The notes: a model not told the origin generated them from the sequence alone. Positions 19,977 through 32,534 are shown, counted from the stretch's first letter. The stretch is 64,000 nt of DNA from Limnanthes douglasii subsp. nivea (GCA_036936605.1 JAUPFV010000001.1:122954771-123018770); one strand, 5' to 3'. Made by a program: numbers and translations.

Positions 19977-21149
19977 TATTTAATATAATTTTTATTGTTG
20001 ATATTTATGTGCAACGTATTAATTGTTTTCACATTAACTTAATTCAAACTTAAAAAAAAACATTAATCTATAAATTCTATATATATATATATAGAATTTA
20101 AAATTTAAAATTAACAAATAATTTAATAATTTTTTTATAATTAAAGTAAAAAGAAAAAAAACAAAAACAAGAATAGTATGTAACTAGATTAAAACATGTC
20201 GAGCTCCTTTTTTTTAGGATTTCTTTAAAAAAAAGCTCTAAAAAATAATCCACCTTCTCTTTTTCAAGGTTTTTATTAGAGTTACTATCTTTTATTTTAT
20301 TTTTAATTAGCGCTTTTAATAGTGTCTCTCTTTAAGAGATGGTCGTCTTCTTACTTTAAAACTTTATTTGTTCTATATTTTTTCTGTGGGTTTGATGTAT
20401 TTGGTTTTTCAATAAATTTTTTGTCTTTCTCTATCCATCGGGAGCTTCTACTTGTGGTTACAAATGAGCAAAACTCTAGAGTTCTTTCCATTGGCGTGTA
20501 GTTGATTTCTTCAATGTACTCTTTTACAATCGCTCGAATTTGATTGATACATCTTGGCTACATTCAGTATCTTGTTATCTATGTATTTGGGTTAGTAATA
20601 TTTCTACTTCGTTCTATTCAAGTCTCTGTTTTTATGTCATTAGCGATAATAAGTTATATATCTACTTCGATGTGAATGAGTTACTATTTTTTTTTTCAAT
20701 CTCATATTTAGAATTATGTTTTAGATTTTGGGTTTTGAGTATATGTCGTGAGTTATTTTATATATTTTAGTTCCCATTTAATCTCCATTGTATCCTTATA
20801 TTCTCTATTCGTATCTTAAATGTTTTTTTATCAATTCCAGCATCCAAAAAATCTTCTATGATACTATGATATTGTGTAGCCAATTATTATTATTTAATGT
20901 TTTTTTAAAAAACTAGACTAGATAAATATATTTATACAAAATATCATATGTATATACAATAATTTAATATATATTTTTAAACTTATATATATAATAGTTT
21001 AATAAATAATATATTAGTTGTTTGTGATATTCTACTAGAGGTCAATGATACTTCATGATGTCGTTGTTATATACATATGTCGCATGCTCATGCACCATTA
21101 GACTGCAGTGTACAACAGTTTTGATTAACTATACTACAAAATAGTCAAA
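19154..21149. other. AT-rich stretch without recognisable genes
   Basis: No supported coding region. An AT microsatellite (44 bp) is at 19929-19972 and a shorter one near 20072-20092. The part 20330-20800 is T-rich on the plus strand and resembles an untranslated leader, but I cannot assign it. Confidence 0.5.
19929..19972. repeat. (AT)n microsatellite, 44 bp
   Basis: Perfect AT dinucleotide run. Confidence 0.95.
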
Positions 21150-21280
21150 TATGTTTAGGATATAAAGTCCAAGGCCGTTAGCTGCAATTAATTTCACCAA
21201 TTAATTCAACTATTGCAATTTTATCAATAATTCAACTATTGCAATTTCGTCAATTTTGTCAATAATTTCACCAAATATGT

Positions 21281-22439
21281 TTGAGAGAGCTCTATGTCCT
21301 GGATAAAGTTAAAGTCGTTAATGTTGCGGCTTCTAGTGTCGATTTATCTTCTTTTTGTTTGAGTCTGTCGTCTGATTTTTATCTTTGGCATTCCTGTCTG
21401 GGCCATGTGTTTGTGTCGTGTCTAAAAATTTTAGTCTCCACAGGTGTTTTAGGCAAGATCAACACTTGTAATATTTCTGATTATAGTGGATGTAAACTGG
21501 CCAAATTTTCGGCTTTACCTTTTAATAAAAGTGTCTCTTCTTCCATTACTCATTTTACTTTAATTCATTCTGATGTCTGGGGTCCATCTCATATCTCCAA
21601 AAGGATGGTTCGTCCTATTATGTATCTTTCATATATGATTATACTCGATATACTTGGGTTTATCTTATGAAACTGAGATCATATTTCCTTGGAGTTTACA
21701 AAGAATTTCGGGCACTTGTTAAGACTCAATATTATGTTGTAATAAAATGATTCATGCGTGACTTAGGGATGAATATACATCCAACGATTTTACTCAATTA
21801 CTTGTATCTGATGGTACCATACATCAGTCTTCTTGCACTGACACCCCTCAACAGAATAGTGTTGCAGAAAGAAAACATCGTCACCTTGTTGAGACTGCTC
21901 GTTCTTTGCTTTTATCTACTAAGGTTCATACTATTTTTTGAGGAGAAGTAATTCATACTACTATATATGTGATTAATCGAATTCCGACTACACATAATTC
22001 AGGTGTGTCTCCCTTTCAAAAGTTATATGGATAAATCCATGATTATTCTTCCTTACGAGTGTTTAGATGTACTTGTTTTGTCGTTCGTCCTCATGTTGAA
22101 CGCAACAAATTGGATCCTAAAACCACAATATGTGTTTTCTCTGGTTATGGTATTAGACAGAAAGGTTATCGTTGTTTTGATCCCACCAGTCAGAAACTTT
22201 ATGTCTCTCGACATGTTACATTTCTTGAGTATATCCTATTTTATTTGATTCCAGCGAAATCACATGATATAACAAGTACCAAACTTCAGACTATTTATCC
22301 TTTTGAAAATAGTTGCAACATACCCATTGTCATTTATATGCCACATACTACTTCTATGATAGATAATACTACTTCTACTTCATCAATACCTGAATCAACT
22401 CATTCTTTTGGTGAACAAACAGCTTCGCCCCTTAGGTGA
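21281..22439 (+). pseudogene. pol: GAG-pre-integrase and integrase of element E
   Basis: The first frame reads FYLWHSCLGHV, NISDYSGCKLAKFSALPF and FTLIHSDVWGPSHIS (zinc and first-Asp regions). The middle is broken. The second frame reads CFVVRPHVERNKLDPK, CVFSGYGIRQKGYRCFDPTSQ and YVSRHVTFLE, the integrase C-terminal tail of copia. Frame changes at about 21670, 21950 and 22060 mark decay. Confidence 0.8.
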
Positions 22440-22559
22440 TCTACTCGTCTAAGTAAGTCTACCAAACTACCAAAGTTTACGTATTCTTCTTACTCAACTC
22501 CTTTTGCCTATTTTATAGCAAACATGCATGATTTATATGAACCTCGGTCATTTAAATAA

Positions 22560-23273
22560 GTTGTTTATGATCCTCGTTGGAAAAATATAATAGTCAAAGA
22601 GCTTATTTCTCTTTACCAAACTCATACATGAGATATAGTTAAGCCTACATCCGGTAAGCATATAATCGGATCTCGATGAGTTTTTTAAATTAAAACAAAA
22701 GATGGGTATGTTAAAAGATATAAGGCTCGTCTTGTAGCAAAAGGGTATTCACAGAAGTACGGTATGGATTGTGATGGACATTTTCCCTAGTGGCAAAAAT
22801 GACGACTGTTTGTACTCTTATTGCGGTTGTATTTGTTCGCGAGTGGAAGACTTTCCAACTATATGTCAAAAATATGTTTTTTAAATGGTGATCTTCATGA
22901 CGAGGTTTATATGACTCCTCCTGCAGGTGTTTCTCACCAACTAGATGAAGTTTTTTGACTTAGAAAAGCTTTATATGGTCTTAAACAAGCTCATCGTGCT
23001 TGGTTTGAAAAATTATCTACGGTTATTACTTCACTTGTTTCCTTGCTAGAAAACATTATTCAACATTGTTTATCAGATGTACAAGTGCAAGGCGTATTAT
23101 TTTATCCCTATATGTAGACGATATGATCATTACAGGTGATGATATTGATGGCATTGAGGCACTAAAACGTGATTTGGCTCAACATTTTGCGATGAAAGAC
23201 TTGGGACTATTATGTTACTTTTTAAGTATGAGGTGGCTCACTCTCCAAAAGATTATATTGTCTCTCAGACAAA

Positions 23274-23275
<2 letters not shown>
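22560..23275 (+). pseudogene. pol: Reverse transcriptase of element E
   Basis: Readable pieces include [48 protein letters not shown] and [33 protein letters not shown] (the YVDD box near 23110). Stops such as the one before RLRKALYGL show it is inactive. The domain runs directly into the AT microsatellite. Confidence 0.8.

Positions 23276-23355
<80 letters not shown>
23276..23355. repeat. (AT)n microsatellite inside the element E coding region, 80 bp
   Basis: Forty AT repeats between SQTKDI and [15 protein letters not shown] of the RT/RNase H region. The run reads as an Ile-Tyr repeat in one frame. Confidence 0.95.
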
Positions 23356-23358
<3 letters not shown>

Positions 23359-24134
23359 TTATTCGAGCGAGCGCGATTTTCTGATAACAAAACGGTAGAT
23401 GCCTCTCTTGAAACCAATGGTCGGTATTCTCTGACTGATGGTGTTCTTTTGTCAAATCCAACTCTATATCGAACTATTGTAGGAAGCTTGGTCTATCTTA
23501 CAGTTACTCGACCAGATATAGTTTATGTTGTTCATGTAGTTAGTCAGTTTGTTACTGCTCCTACATCTGTCCATCGGGGAGTTGTTCTTCGAATATTGAG
23601 ATATCTTCGTGGCACTCAGTTCCAGAGCATTTTATTTCCCTCGATCTCTTCACTTTAACTGCGTGCCTATAACGATTCTGATTGGGATAGTGATCCTTAT
23701 GACCGGAAATCTACTATTGGTTTCTTTATTTTCTTTGGAGATTCATTGATATCATGGAAATGCAAGAAAAAAATGTTGTCTTTAGATCGTCTACAGAAGT
23801 TGAGTATCGTGCTATGGTCGTCACCAGATGTGAGATTGTTCGGGTTCGATGGCTTTTTGCATATATGGGGGTTAATGTTACTAAACCCACTTCCCTACAT
23901 TGTGATAACAAAATTGCCATACAGATAGCAAATAATTCAGTTTTTCGTGAGAGGACGAAGCATATTGAAATAGATTGTCACTTCACTCGACATCATCTTC
24001 AGATAGGCACTGTCTCACTTCCATATGTTCTATCAGTTTTGCAGGTTGCTTATATTTTCACGAAGGCTCAATCAACAATGCAGTTTTGTTTTCTTTGTGA
24101 GAAACTCTCAATGCTTGTTATTGTTGCATTGTAA
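23356..24134 (+). pseudogene. pol: RNase H of element E
   Basis: The frames read TLYRTIVGSLVYLTVTRPDI, VSQFVTAPTSVHRG, ILRYLRGTQFQSILFP, then YNDSDWDSDP-like sequence, SSTEVEYRAMVVTRCE, LHCDNKIAIQIANNSVF, RTKHIEIDCHFTRHHLQ and AYIFTKAQS. That is a nearly complete copia RNase H ending beside the LTR. It is split over three frames. Confidence 0.82.
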
Positions 24135-24147
24135 GCTTAAGGAAGGT

Positions 24148-24293
24148 TGTTAAGGATATAAGACCCAAAAATGTTAGTTTTTTATTATAAATAAGAGCAT
24201 ATGTTGTACGTAATTGATATACTTCTAAATAATACAAAAATCCTAGCTGCCTAGGGGCGTCTCTCTTTTCTTTATTTTGTTCTTTATTTTACA
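24148..24293 (+). repeat. 3' LTR of element E (146 bp)
   Basis: It starts TGTTAAGGATATAAGACC directly after a purine-rich stretch (GCTTAAGGAAGGT) and ends TTTTACA. A TTATAAATA box lies at about 24185. Confidence 0.65.
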
Positions 24294-26454
24294 AAATCGA
24301 CGCAAAAGATTTGATTGTTTCCAAACGTTGACATGACCCAATATGTTTTTCGTAAGAATATTGTTCTTTAAAAGTAATATATAGTGTGTTGGTCCAAATA
24401 TCTCCACCAATAATTACAATGAGCTAGTTCATATGAATGTATGTCTGAACTTAATACTTAAAAATATTAGCCAGTTTATGGTATTTATGTGATAATTAAG
24501 ATGAAGTGTTATATTTAAGTAATATATCACTTTTAATTAAATTTACATTTAAGTTCTAATTTTACCTCTAGGTATGGAAATTTAAAATCATAACAAGATT
24601 ATTTAAGTAGAATCGAAATATGTTAGGCTTGTTTATATGAATGTCGGAAGACCTATAAGAGTATGTAGTTGGACAATTTTTTCCTATTACTCTAAAATTT
24701 AGCATATTATTCGAGTATTATAGTAAACAATATAATATACAACCGTATAAATCTGATGATAGTCTTTAAAGTACTCTTTAAGCATATCTTAACAGATTTT
24801 TTAAGGAGATAACTAATGTTAATTTCACCTCTTAAAATTTAGATATTCATATATTCAAAATTTTCAGTGCTCTAGTTTTTCATACTTTTCCAATTTTGCT
24901 AAATATAAAAAATGTGTAGATTAAAAAGTTAACACTATACTTCATTATAGACAAGGACAATAATGAAATTTATAAAGATTATAAGTCATAAGTCTATTAT
25001 AGGTTCAACTAAAACAATTTAAAGAAAATACAAGTTAGTAAGAAAGATAATTTAGTTACACTAAATTTTAGATCTCACGAAGGTTAAAAAAATTTTAGCA
25101 CAAATGATGAATTTTTTCTAAAAGATCTGAGACAAATTCATACGGGTTGTAAGAAGTTTGAGACTTGGCTCAACCAAGAAATTCACTTTTAAACCTTTTG
25201 TATGGTCTTCATTTTAATTTATTTTTAATTTCTAGAAATGCTTGATGGATTTATATAGCTTTGACCATCATAATTATTTCCAATCAAAATATATAGTAAA
25301 TTAATAAAATTAAATAATGGTAAACATCTTTACAAACAATGGCGATTCATGTATAGATAATTGAAAAAATGAATAAGTTGTATACATTTTATCTAATTAC
25401 CTTTTGTAGTGAAGATACACATATTTATGTATTATACATTATAATAAATTAAAACTTCACAAATAAGTACACATTTTCCATAAACATTCAAGTTATATCT
25501 CTCAAATGAGGTTGGTAAGCTAGTTACATTATGTTGTATAAACCATCTTAAATATTTTATATATTCATACAATTACTATATATATTGAAAGTATCAAATA
25601 AAGACAATTACGTGCATACAAAGCAGTAGAAGTTTTCAAACAAATTCATCAAATTATCTGCAAAAATATTCATATGTAGGGATGACCAAAATATTAAATA
25701 TTTTTAATAAATATATCTTGGTTGTATTACGCACATATCTCACCATAGTTTGAAGTCATAGATATATTCAAGTTTTCAAATCGCGGAGTATGGTAACACT
25801 TCGGTAAAATATTTAAGTGTGTTATATATAACCCTAGTGGTTTGTTAAGAGAGGTATATGGTTCATCAAAAAATGCTATGATATATTTGATTGAAGTATG
25901 CACAAGTTCATTCGTATACCTAATAAAATCAAAATTACTTATTAAGAACGGTACATTAACCTTAAACTTAATAAAAGTTATATTTGAAACACTTGTACAT
26001 TCATGAATCGAGTAGAAGAAAAGTCTTATAGGGTTAGCAAAGGGAAATTAAAGTCCACTATATTAATAACTATTGTACTTTTAGAATTTATACATATATC
26101 TAAATTATATTTAGTTCGAAAATATAATTTAGATTTGAGATTGTACAATAATTTTGAGGATTTTAAGTTTACAAGGAAGTAATCCGTGAACAACTTTAAT
26201 TTTGAGGGAATAAACACAAATTATTTGTTCGAATTTAAATAAATTGGAATTGGATTTTCTATTACCAATCATCTCCAAATCATGGGAATTGTTATTGTTT
26301 TCTTTAAATCAATGTTCAAATCCCCGTTTAAAAATAAGTAGTTATAGTTGTTCATGAAGAACAAAATCAACATCCTCAGGATATTATAAAAATTAAAGTA
26401 AAAATATTCTCTTACATATATCAACAAACAATGAGAAATGTAATATTGTGTATT
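24294..26454. other. AT-rich stretch, nothing recognised
   Basis: No coding frame, repeat array or element end could be supported in this interval. Short frames here are all under about 65 codons and lack known motifs. Confidence 0.45.
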
Positions 26455-26837
26455 CAGTTTATACAAAGTATTTTTTATAAAGGATTCTAAAAGAGTATTA
26501 AAAATATTCATGATGTAACTGAAGAATTTAGTTCAACTTCTATAACGTCATAAAAATGTTCTTAAAAACATTAAGATTATTTATGATGTAACATAAAAAA
26601 TTATCACTCATCTTATGCAGTGTCTTAAATAATTCTACAAAAACATTAAGACTTTTTATGATATAACATAATAATCTAGTTTTAACTTATGTAATATCAT
26701 AAAGAGTTCTACATTAAGATTTTTTTTATATAATATAAAATTTTAGTTTGAGTTTCTATAACGCCATAAAACGTTCTACACGAATATTGAAATTCTTGTA
26801 ATGTAAAGAAATAATACAACATAAGTTTTCATAGCAT

Positions 26838-26840
<3 letters not shown>
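26455..26840. repeat. Degenerate tandem repeat, about 70-bp unit, five copies
   Basis: Successive blocks repeat TTCTA.A..A.TATTAA.A.T.TT.ATGATGTAACATAA and a CTTCTATAACGTCATAAA-like half. Copies begin near 26455, 26525, 26600, 26675 and 26745, each strongly diverged. The array runs into an AT microsatellite. Confidence 0.55.

Positions 26841-26846
<6 letters not shown>

Positions 26847-26904
<58 letters not shown>
26847..26904. repeat. (AT)n microsatellite, 58 bp
   Basis: Perfect AT run directly after a short (AC)n and the degenerate tandem array. Confidence 0.95.
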
Positions 26905-26906
<2 letters not shown>

Positions 26907-27299
26907 AACTCTCAATCATGGATTATTGTAACAAAAATAGAATTGACATAAAATAATTTATTTTAACTTCTTATATGATATGTAAATAAAATAGACTAGT
27001 TGGTCAAAAAATCATATTTGAACCATTCTTAACACGAACGGTAATATAAAAAGATATACATAAGGCCTTTCATCAATAATGTTTCACTTAATATGAAAAT
27101 ATTGACTTTTAAACGAACTTTCATTTTAGTCAAATGAAATATTCATCCAAGACAATCATAGTATTAATTACACAAGTTGAATGTTAAGCTTTATTAAATG
27201 AATATTAAAGTTTACTTTATCTAAATGGTTTGTAAATTTTGAGATATTCAATTACAATATTCAAGTAAGTATTTTACCAATGATATCATAATTTCTCAC

Positions 27300-28140
27300 A
27301 ATTATTGTTTGGAATAGACTTGATATGAACTTAATATAGTATTATGGACTTTACAAGTTTTATTGGTGTGGATTCAGATTTAGTATTGTAAATCGATGAT
27401 ATATTTCTTGCCATAACATTTTGTATGCCACAAAAAAACTTATGTTGAAGCATTTCGATGTGAAAATTATGGGCAATACGTGTTATATATTATAAACCAA
27501 CATTTAACATGATTATTCTATAGGTTTATCAAAAAATATATACATTAAGAGCATGCTACATTAACATTATGGTATGAAAATCAACATGATTATAGATTCC
27601 ACTGAGGTAAAATGAGATAATTTGTCTCAATCAAACTCTTGAAATTTGGAATTTCTAGAGATTTAAAATATTTCATATGTTTTGACAATTGAAAATCTTG
27701 ATATATGCTCACATTTATTCATAATAGAGTTTAATATTCATGACAAGAATAATAAGCAGATAATTAAGTATTATAAGAGTGGACCATTATGCAGTAGGAC
27801 ATGGGTCCTCTTGTGTTAATAAAGACCAAAGTATCACATGGTGACACAAGAAAATTTGCAATTAAAGAAATTATTTACGTGTTATGACTTTATGGATTAA
27901 ATGAATGTTGGATCAATGTGTGTGATTTAGATGTACATATTTTTATGATAATAAAATATATATCACACTCAATAAACATCCAAATAAAGAAAATACAATT
28001 AGTTCTTTATTTTCAAGTAAATCAAAATATAGCAAATAAAAACGTAGTACATGATTCATTTTATTTAATTAAAATTACAAAAAGTATAAATATTAATCTC
28101 TTTAATTTCATCTTTCTCTACTAAGGTTTTAAAGCTCAAA
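27300..28140 (+). pseudogene. Ty1/copia RT-RNase H relic
   Basis: Near 27378 the plus strand reads LVL*IDDIFLA, a damaged copy of LVLYVDDILLA, and about 200 bp on a decayed version of GDKFSLNQCP. The spacing fits the end of RT and the RT/RNase H connection of the same copia family as element G. Stops are numerous. It is followed by an LTR-like fragment of that family. Confidence 0.45.
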
Positions 28141-28650
28141 AGCTATCCTAGAACATAACATGCATGTCTTTAGTTTAGTTTTTTATTTGTACTTCAATAT
28201 ATACTTTTGTTTTGAATTGTATTATGTTTAATTTGAGTTCCTGTATGATTCACAAGAACATGCTATATATATTTTATATATAAAAATGGTTACGCATTAT
28301 GTCGCTTAAATTCTTAGCCTTTTGTATATGGTTAATTAAATCGATAAGACATTTTGGTTTATATGTTAATACAATAAATTCACTTAATGCACGATTTAGA
28401 GGATACATTTCATATATGTGATGATCTAAGTGTGAGATTTTAAAGATATTCTGAATTGGAATGTATTATCTATATATATATATATATATATTTACAGTAT
28501 CCGAGCTATTGTAAAATATGGTTTACTTAATAAAATATAAGCACTAATAAACGATTAGTAACTAGAACTACATATAATAATGTAATAGTATCATTGGTTA
28601 TATTATGTAGATACCAATTAGATCAATAGGTATAATTTATTATCCAACAT
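28141..28650 (+). repeat. LTR-like fragment of the element G copia family
   Basis: TTTAAAGATATTCTGAATTGGAATGT near 28440, followed by an AT run and AGTATCCGAGC, parallels AAGGATATTATGAATTAGAATATC and AGTATCCAAG of the 3' LTR of element G (near 45450). The match is degenerate and the borders are uncertain. Confidence 0.45.
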
Positions 28651-29329
28651 TCAAACCACTATGCTACATGAGCACAATAATAGTTATAGTCATTTAAAGA
28701 CATGAGACCATCTAGTGTTGATGTCATTAAACGCAATAAATTTTAAATATGAAGTTAGAAACTATATATATGGTCTTCAATTATGAGCACTAACAACCTT
28801 ATGTTATCATATCTATAGTCATTAGTCAGATAAAAGAGCCATCTATTCTGTCTCATTCCTATAGGTTTTTTTACTTCACATTCAATAAATTGGATTGGTA
28901 ACTTCATACCAACAACTGTCATGATACTTATTTTTTCCTTCAAGAAGAATACATAGCGTGGCTACTCGTGGATCTTAACAGGAAACTTATGATCATCACA
29001 ATTGAAACCTCAACATATAAATCAAAAGATAACTTTATATAATTCATAAACATCATTTGATTATATTGATTTTTTTCAAGATATGAAGTATTTTATGTAT
29101 GAATTTGAGATTAGAGAATGAAAATCCTAATAGTTTTATAATCAACAAAACATTGTTATTATAAGAAAAAAAACTTATACAGTCATTTAAAAATTTATTT
29201 AAATATTAAAAGTGATTGCATCTATTAGATAATAATATAATGCAACATGCATAACAGTAGGTGTCAATACTTCTTCACTTAATCAAATGTTAATTTAACA
29301 TGTTCTTAAATCAATTTGAGCTTCTCAAA
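28651..29329. other. AT-rich stretch, nothing recognised
   Basis: No supported gene or element. A 62-codon minus-strand frame (28943-28755) has no recognisable motif. Confidence 0.45.
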
Positions 29330-29338
29330 CAATGAACA

Positions 29339-29596
29339 AATGCCAAAAAATATTGATTATCCTGTATTCTAGATATATTAGATCATTTATCATACAAAGG
29401 TAAATCTTGCTTAAAATGCACGTGTAAAACACACAGAGAAAACTTAGTTCGCACATTTTATAGCCAAAATGCACTCAAAATATTAATTATCCTGCATGCT
29501 ACATATATCGGAACATCAGGGAAAAGAGGTAACACTTGCTAAGAACACACATCTAAAACACAAAGAGAAAACTTAGTTCACAAATTTTGTAGCCAA
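29339..29596. repeat. 129-bp tandem duplication
   Basis: 29339-29467 and 29468-29596 are adjacent copies, both starting AATGC and ending TAGCCAA, sharing ATT.ATTATCCTG and CACAGAGAAAACTTAGTTC-type segments. It sits inside the left LTR-like block of the TRIM-like element. Confidence 0.75.
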
Positions 29597-30092
29597 ACTA
29601 ATAAAATGTTAAAAACACTCCAAATTGTATTGAATAAAGATAATTTATCGTAAACAAAAAACTAAAAAACGAAAGTAATTTTGTCATCCACTAATAATGT
29701 TTATCCTAACTTACAATGAAACTTAGTCAAGTGAAATAATCTATAGTTGATTAATTATAGATAATAATAAAATAAATTTATTAAATCCTTCGATCGAATG
29801 TTTTTTAAAAGAACTCGTTTCCAAAATCTAAATAGTCATGGCGTTCATGAGGTTGGACTTCTTTAATCATAATTGATCTATAATGACTATTATTCTCCAA
29901 AAATTCAAAGTAATTGTTATAGACATTTTTAACTTTATGCACCACCATACAATTGGTTAATTATTTATATTTTTATTCTAAATCTTCAATTATCGCATCC
30001 TAAATATCGTAATCATAAAGGTAAACTTTCTCGGTCAAAATTTGCTCATGGTGGCCATTAAAACATGTAAATTTGTCTAATAATGTGTTGAA

Positions 30093-30104
30093 GCTCTAAT
30101 ACCA
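30093..30104 (-). promoter_or_regulatory. Initiator-tRNA-like primer binding site
   Basis: The minus strand reads TGGTATTAGAGC, one mismatch from the iMet site TGGTATCAGAGC, 5 nt from the LTR-like border at 30110. Confidence 0.5.
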
Positions 30105-30689
30105 GCTAATGTAGAATAACATTTATTTTACAGCTTAGATCCAAGGAAAATAGAGAATACCAAATAGAAAAAACTTATGGGTTAAATACAACGAATCATC
30201 TACAGAAAATTAGACAAAACGTTAAAGAGAAAACTTCTTAGAGTTTTTTGAATTTTTTGAAACATTAATCATCTAAAATAATCCAAAATCTGAACATTTA
30301 TAGCTAAAATAACAGTTTCTTAAAATTTATTTCAAATTAAAATATTTATAATCGATGTCAGATTACCATAAATAACTAAACCAGACAGGAAATAACTTTC
30401 TAATTTAAAAAAACAATTATCCATTTGATTAAATAAAACTAATTAAAAGTACTTAAACTAAATATTCTCTTGGTGATTAATCATATATAATGAAAAATAA
30501 CTAAAAATGTTAATTTTATTGAATCCTCTTACATCAGAAATTTGGTACATCGACAAAGAATTAGGTAACACTCTAGCACGATGCACTTTATGGCTAAATA
30601 GATGTAATCATTCTAAATATTTGGCAAAATTCACATAACACCAAAATTAGACGATGTGATTTACTTCACCATTAAATGATTAGTTTTGA

Positions 30690-31238
30690 ACTTTGATTAT
30701 TTTGTGATTGGTATAAGGATATGTTTAATTAAAATGTCCCATCACATGTATATTCATAGTATCCAAACTTATTCTCATATAATTTCAATTATTTAAATGT
30801 ATTCAATTTATAGTTTATTAGTCCATATATAACAAGATATGTAGTGCCATATATATTTATAGTATGGATAGCAGTCAGATTGATATGTATCTAGTGAAAG
30901 GGTCCCTCAGTCTGGCACTTTAGTTACTGAATTTTCAAGGTCTGACTAGGTAATGGTTTATTTAAGAAGAGAAGTTAGCGGGGTTTTAATATAAAATTTA
31001 GTAAATTATAGGGGTTTCTATTTAAGTGTATTAATTTTAAACTTATTCTAATACCAACACTCATTATTTTCTCATACGTTCGTTTACTCTATGTACTAAC
31101 AAATGTAAATAATTTTTCTATAGGTATGTATCTTTTAATATATATTTAGGACGTAAAATAAGAAGATCATAACACTATTATAGACCCTTCATATCATAAG
31201 ATTTTGTATACACGTTTTGAGGGTTTTTAACCCTATAG
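30690..31238 (+). repeat. Probable 5' LTR of element G
   Basis: The stretch from about 30700 to 31080 parallels 45447-45850: AAGGATAT...CCCATCACAT, AGTATCCAAACTT, TTATAGTTTATTAGTCCA, AAGGGTCC.TC.AGTCT and TAAATTATAGGGGTTTCTATTTAA. A site close to the iMet primer site (GGTATCAGATC, 31239-31250) follows. The left border is not clear. Confidence 0.5.
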
Positions 31239-31252
31239 GTATCAGATCAGTG

Positions 31253-32534
31253 ATTCTTGATAATCTAGGGTCTAAATTGACTATATAATGTCTCTCAAAT
31301 CAATTATATTAATTGATTTAAATTTTGAGAACACTCCCAAATTTAGTTGATGTTGAGCCTATTAAGCATGTTTAGGATTTAGAGAATCTATAATGCATGT
31401 TTGTGACTTGTTTGGTATAAATGAGAGCCTAATATATGTTAATTGATATGCATGATTAAAGATTTAAACCTGAGATTTTAAAATTTACGTACAGAAACCT
31501 AATTCTGATCAATTAGGGTTTTTTGGTTTATGGAATTACACAGTTTTTGCGGATACCACCTTCAATCGGTCGCGTTACCGTAGAAAACATATTTGTTACC
31601 GCAAAAATCCGACAGCAATGACGTTTTCACCGTGACATCCCATGATTCTTGTTGCAAAAACTAGCCTCTACCCATTGGTGGGACTTCATTCTTCTTTTCC
31701 TTTGCTTCCACGCGAGTTTGGTGCATCGAACTACCCTTTATACATGCAACAAACCAATTTAGTTTGTTATTCATATAATTTAATTTTTCCTGCATGATTT
31801 TCAGTTTGATTAATTTTGTTTATACTAACATGTTTAGATGTGTTTACATGTATGTTTAAAGTGCTAGCTATTTATGGGTGTATAGTTTTGTACCAAAAAA
31901 TATACGAGCATTAAGAAAGCATGTAATATTGTGAATGTATGGCCTTTGGGACGGGATGTAATTATCTGTTATCGTTGAGCACTTGCATGCCCAAAATTGG
32001 TTTGGAGTTTTTGAATGACATTTATCTCACTTCAGAAACCTGAAATTTTGACGGGTTATTTAATATCCAAGAGATTGCTTCAGATGTTCACGACTTAATA
32101 AAATGCAAAGAAAAACATATCTGTAGTTAGATAGACATTTCAGTTGCCTTTGCATGATTTAAAAATTCAAAATATAATGGGTAGCATGAATTGGTAGATG
32201 TGTGTCATCTGTCTTAGCAAGCCATGCGCAAAGGGGGGTTGGGCGCTCATAACTAAATACCGGATGTTGTAAGGGTAGATCATCCCATATGGAAGACTTC
32301 TTAACATTTTTCCTCATACTGAGAAACCCGTTGCATGATATAGTGCGTTCACGCGTACAGTACTCAGTCACTCTTGGTTTTCAGTGTTAAATGATTTATG
32401 TTATGTGTACCGTGAAATAGTCAAGTAGCCCCCGATAAAAGTTTAAATTATTTTCAGATATGATCACGAACCAACATTGTCTTAATTAAAGAGTTAATCT
32501 TCAAAATTAATGTATAAAGTATTAATGCAAACTG
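31253..32534 (+). other. Probable untranslated leader of element G
   Basis: No coding frame is seen. The interval lies between the primer-like site and the B insertion, and continues at 40986-41160 before gag. Assignment is by position only. Confidence 0.35.

Larger units (their letters stand above)
21150..24293 (+). mobile_element. Element E: Ty1/copia relic
   Basis: Plus-strand pieces in copia order: GAG-pre-integrase and integrase (21281-22439), RT (22560-23275), RNase H (23356-24134), then a short LTR (24148-24293). Only about 40 bp of a 5' LTR-like start remains, TGTTTAGGATATAAAGTC near 21150 against TGTTAAGGATATAAGACC at 24148. Gag and protease are missing. Stops are frequent. An AT microsatellite has expanded inside the coding part. 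Confidence 0.8.
29330..30533 (-). mobile_element. TRIM-like LTR element (relic)
   Basis: A right-hand LTR of about 424 bp (30110-30533, TGTAGAATAA to CTCTTACA) lies next to a minus-strand primer site TGGTATTAGAGC. Only about 310 bp separate it from a diverged second LTR-like block (about 29330-29797). That block shares an AAAGAGAAAACTT stretch, a TTTTGTAGCCAAA-type stretch and a GATTAAT...TTTATT(A/G)AATCCT terminus. No coding frame lies inside. Short LTRs with a tiny non-coding interior are the hallmark of TRIMs; a deleted copia element would look similar. Confidence 0.45.

Noticed and set aside
20540..20770. 76-codon hydrophobic plus-strand frame
   Set aside because: T-rich sequence gives Phe/Leu/Ser-rich frames by composition; no homology or context.
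23212..23658. Frames with long Ile-Tyr repeats on both strands
   Set aside because: The repeat is the AT microsatellite; the flanking residues are ordinary copia RNase H.
24294..26454. Search for tRNA, snoRNA or miRNA hairpins in the AT-rich gap
   Set aside because: No tRNA-like A/B boxes or strong hairpins could be supported by eye.
28755..28943. 62-codon minus-strand frame
   Set aside because: No motif, no homologous wording, AT-rich surroundings; length is expected by chance.
29339..29596. Adjacent repeats that might be taken for a CRISPR-like array
   Set aside because: Only two diverged 129-bp copies without spacers, in plant nuclear DNA, inside an LTR-like block.
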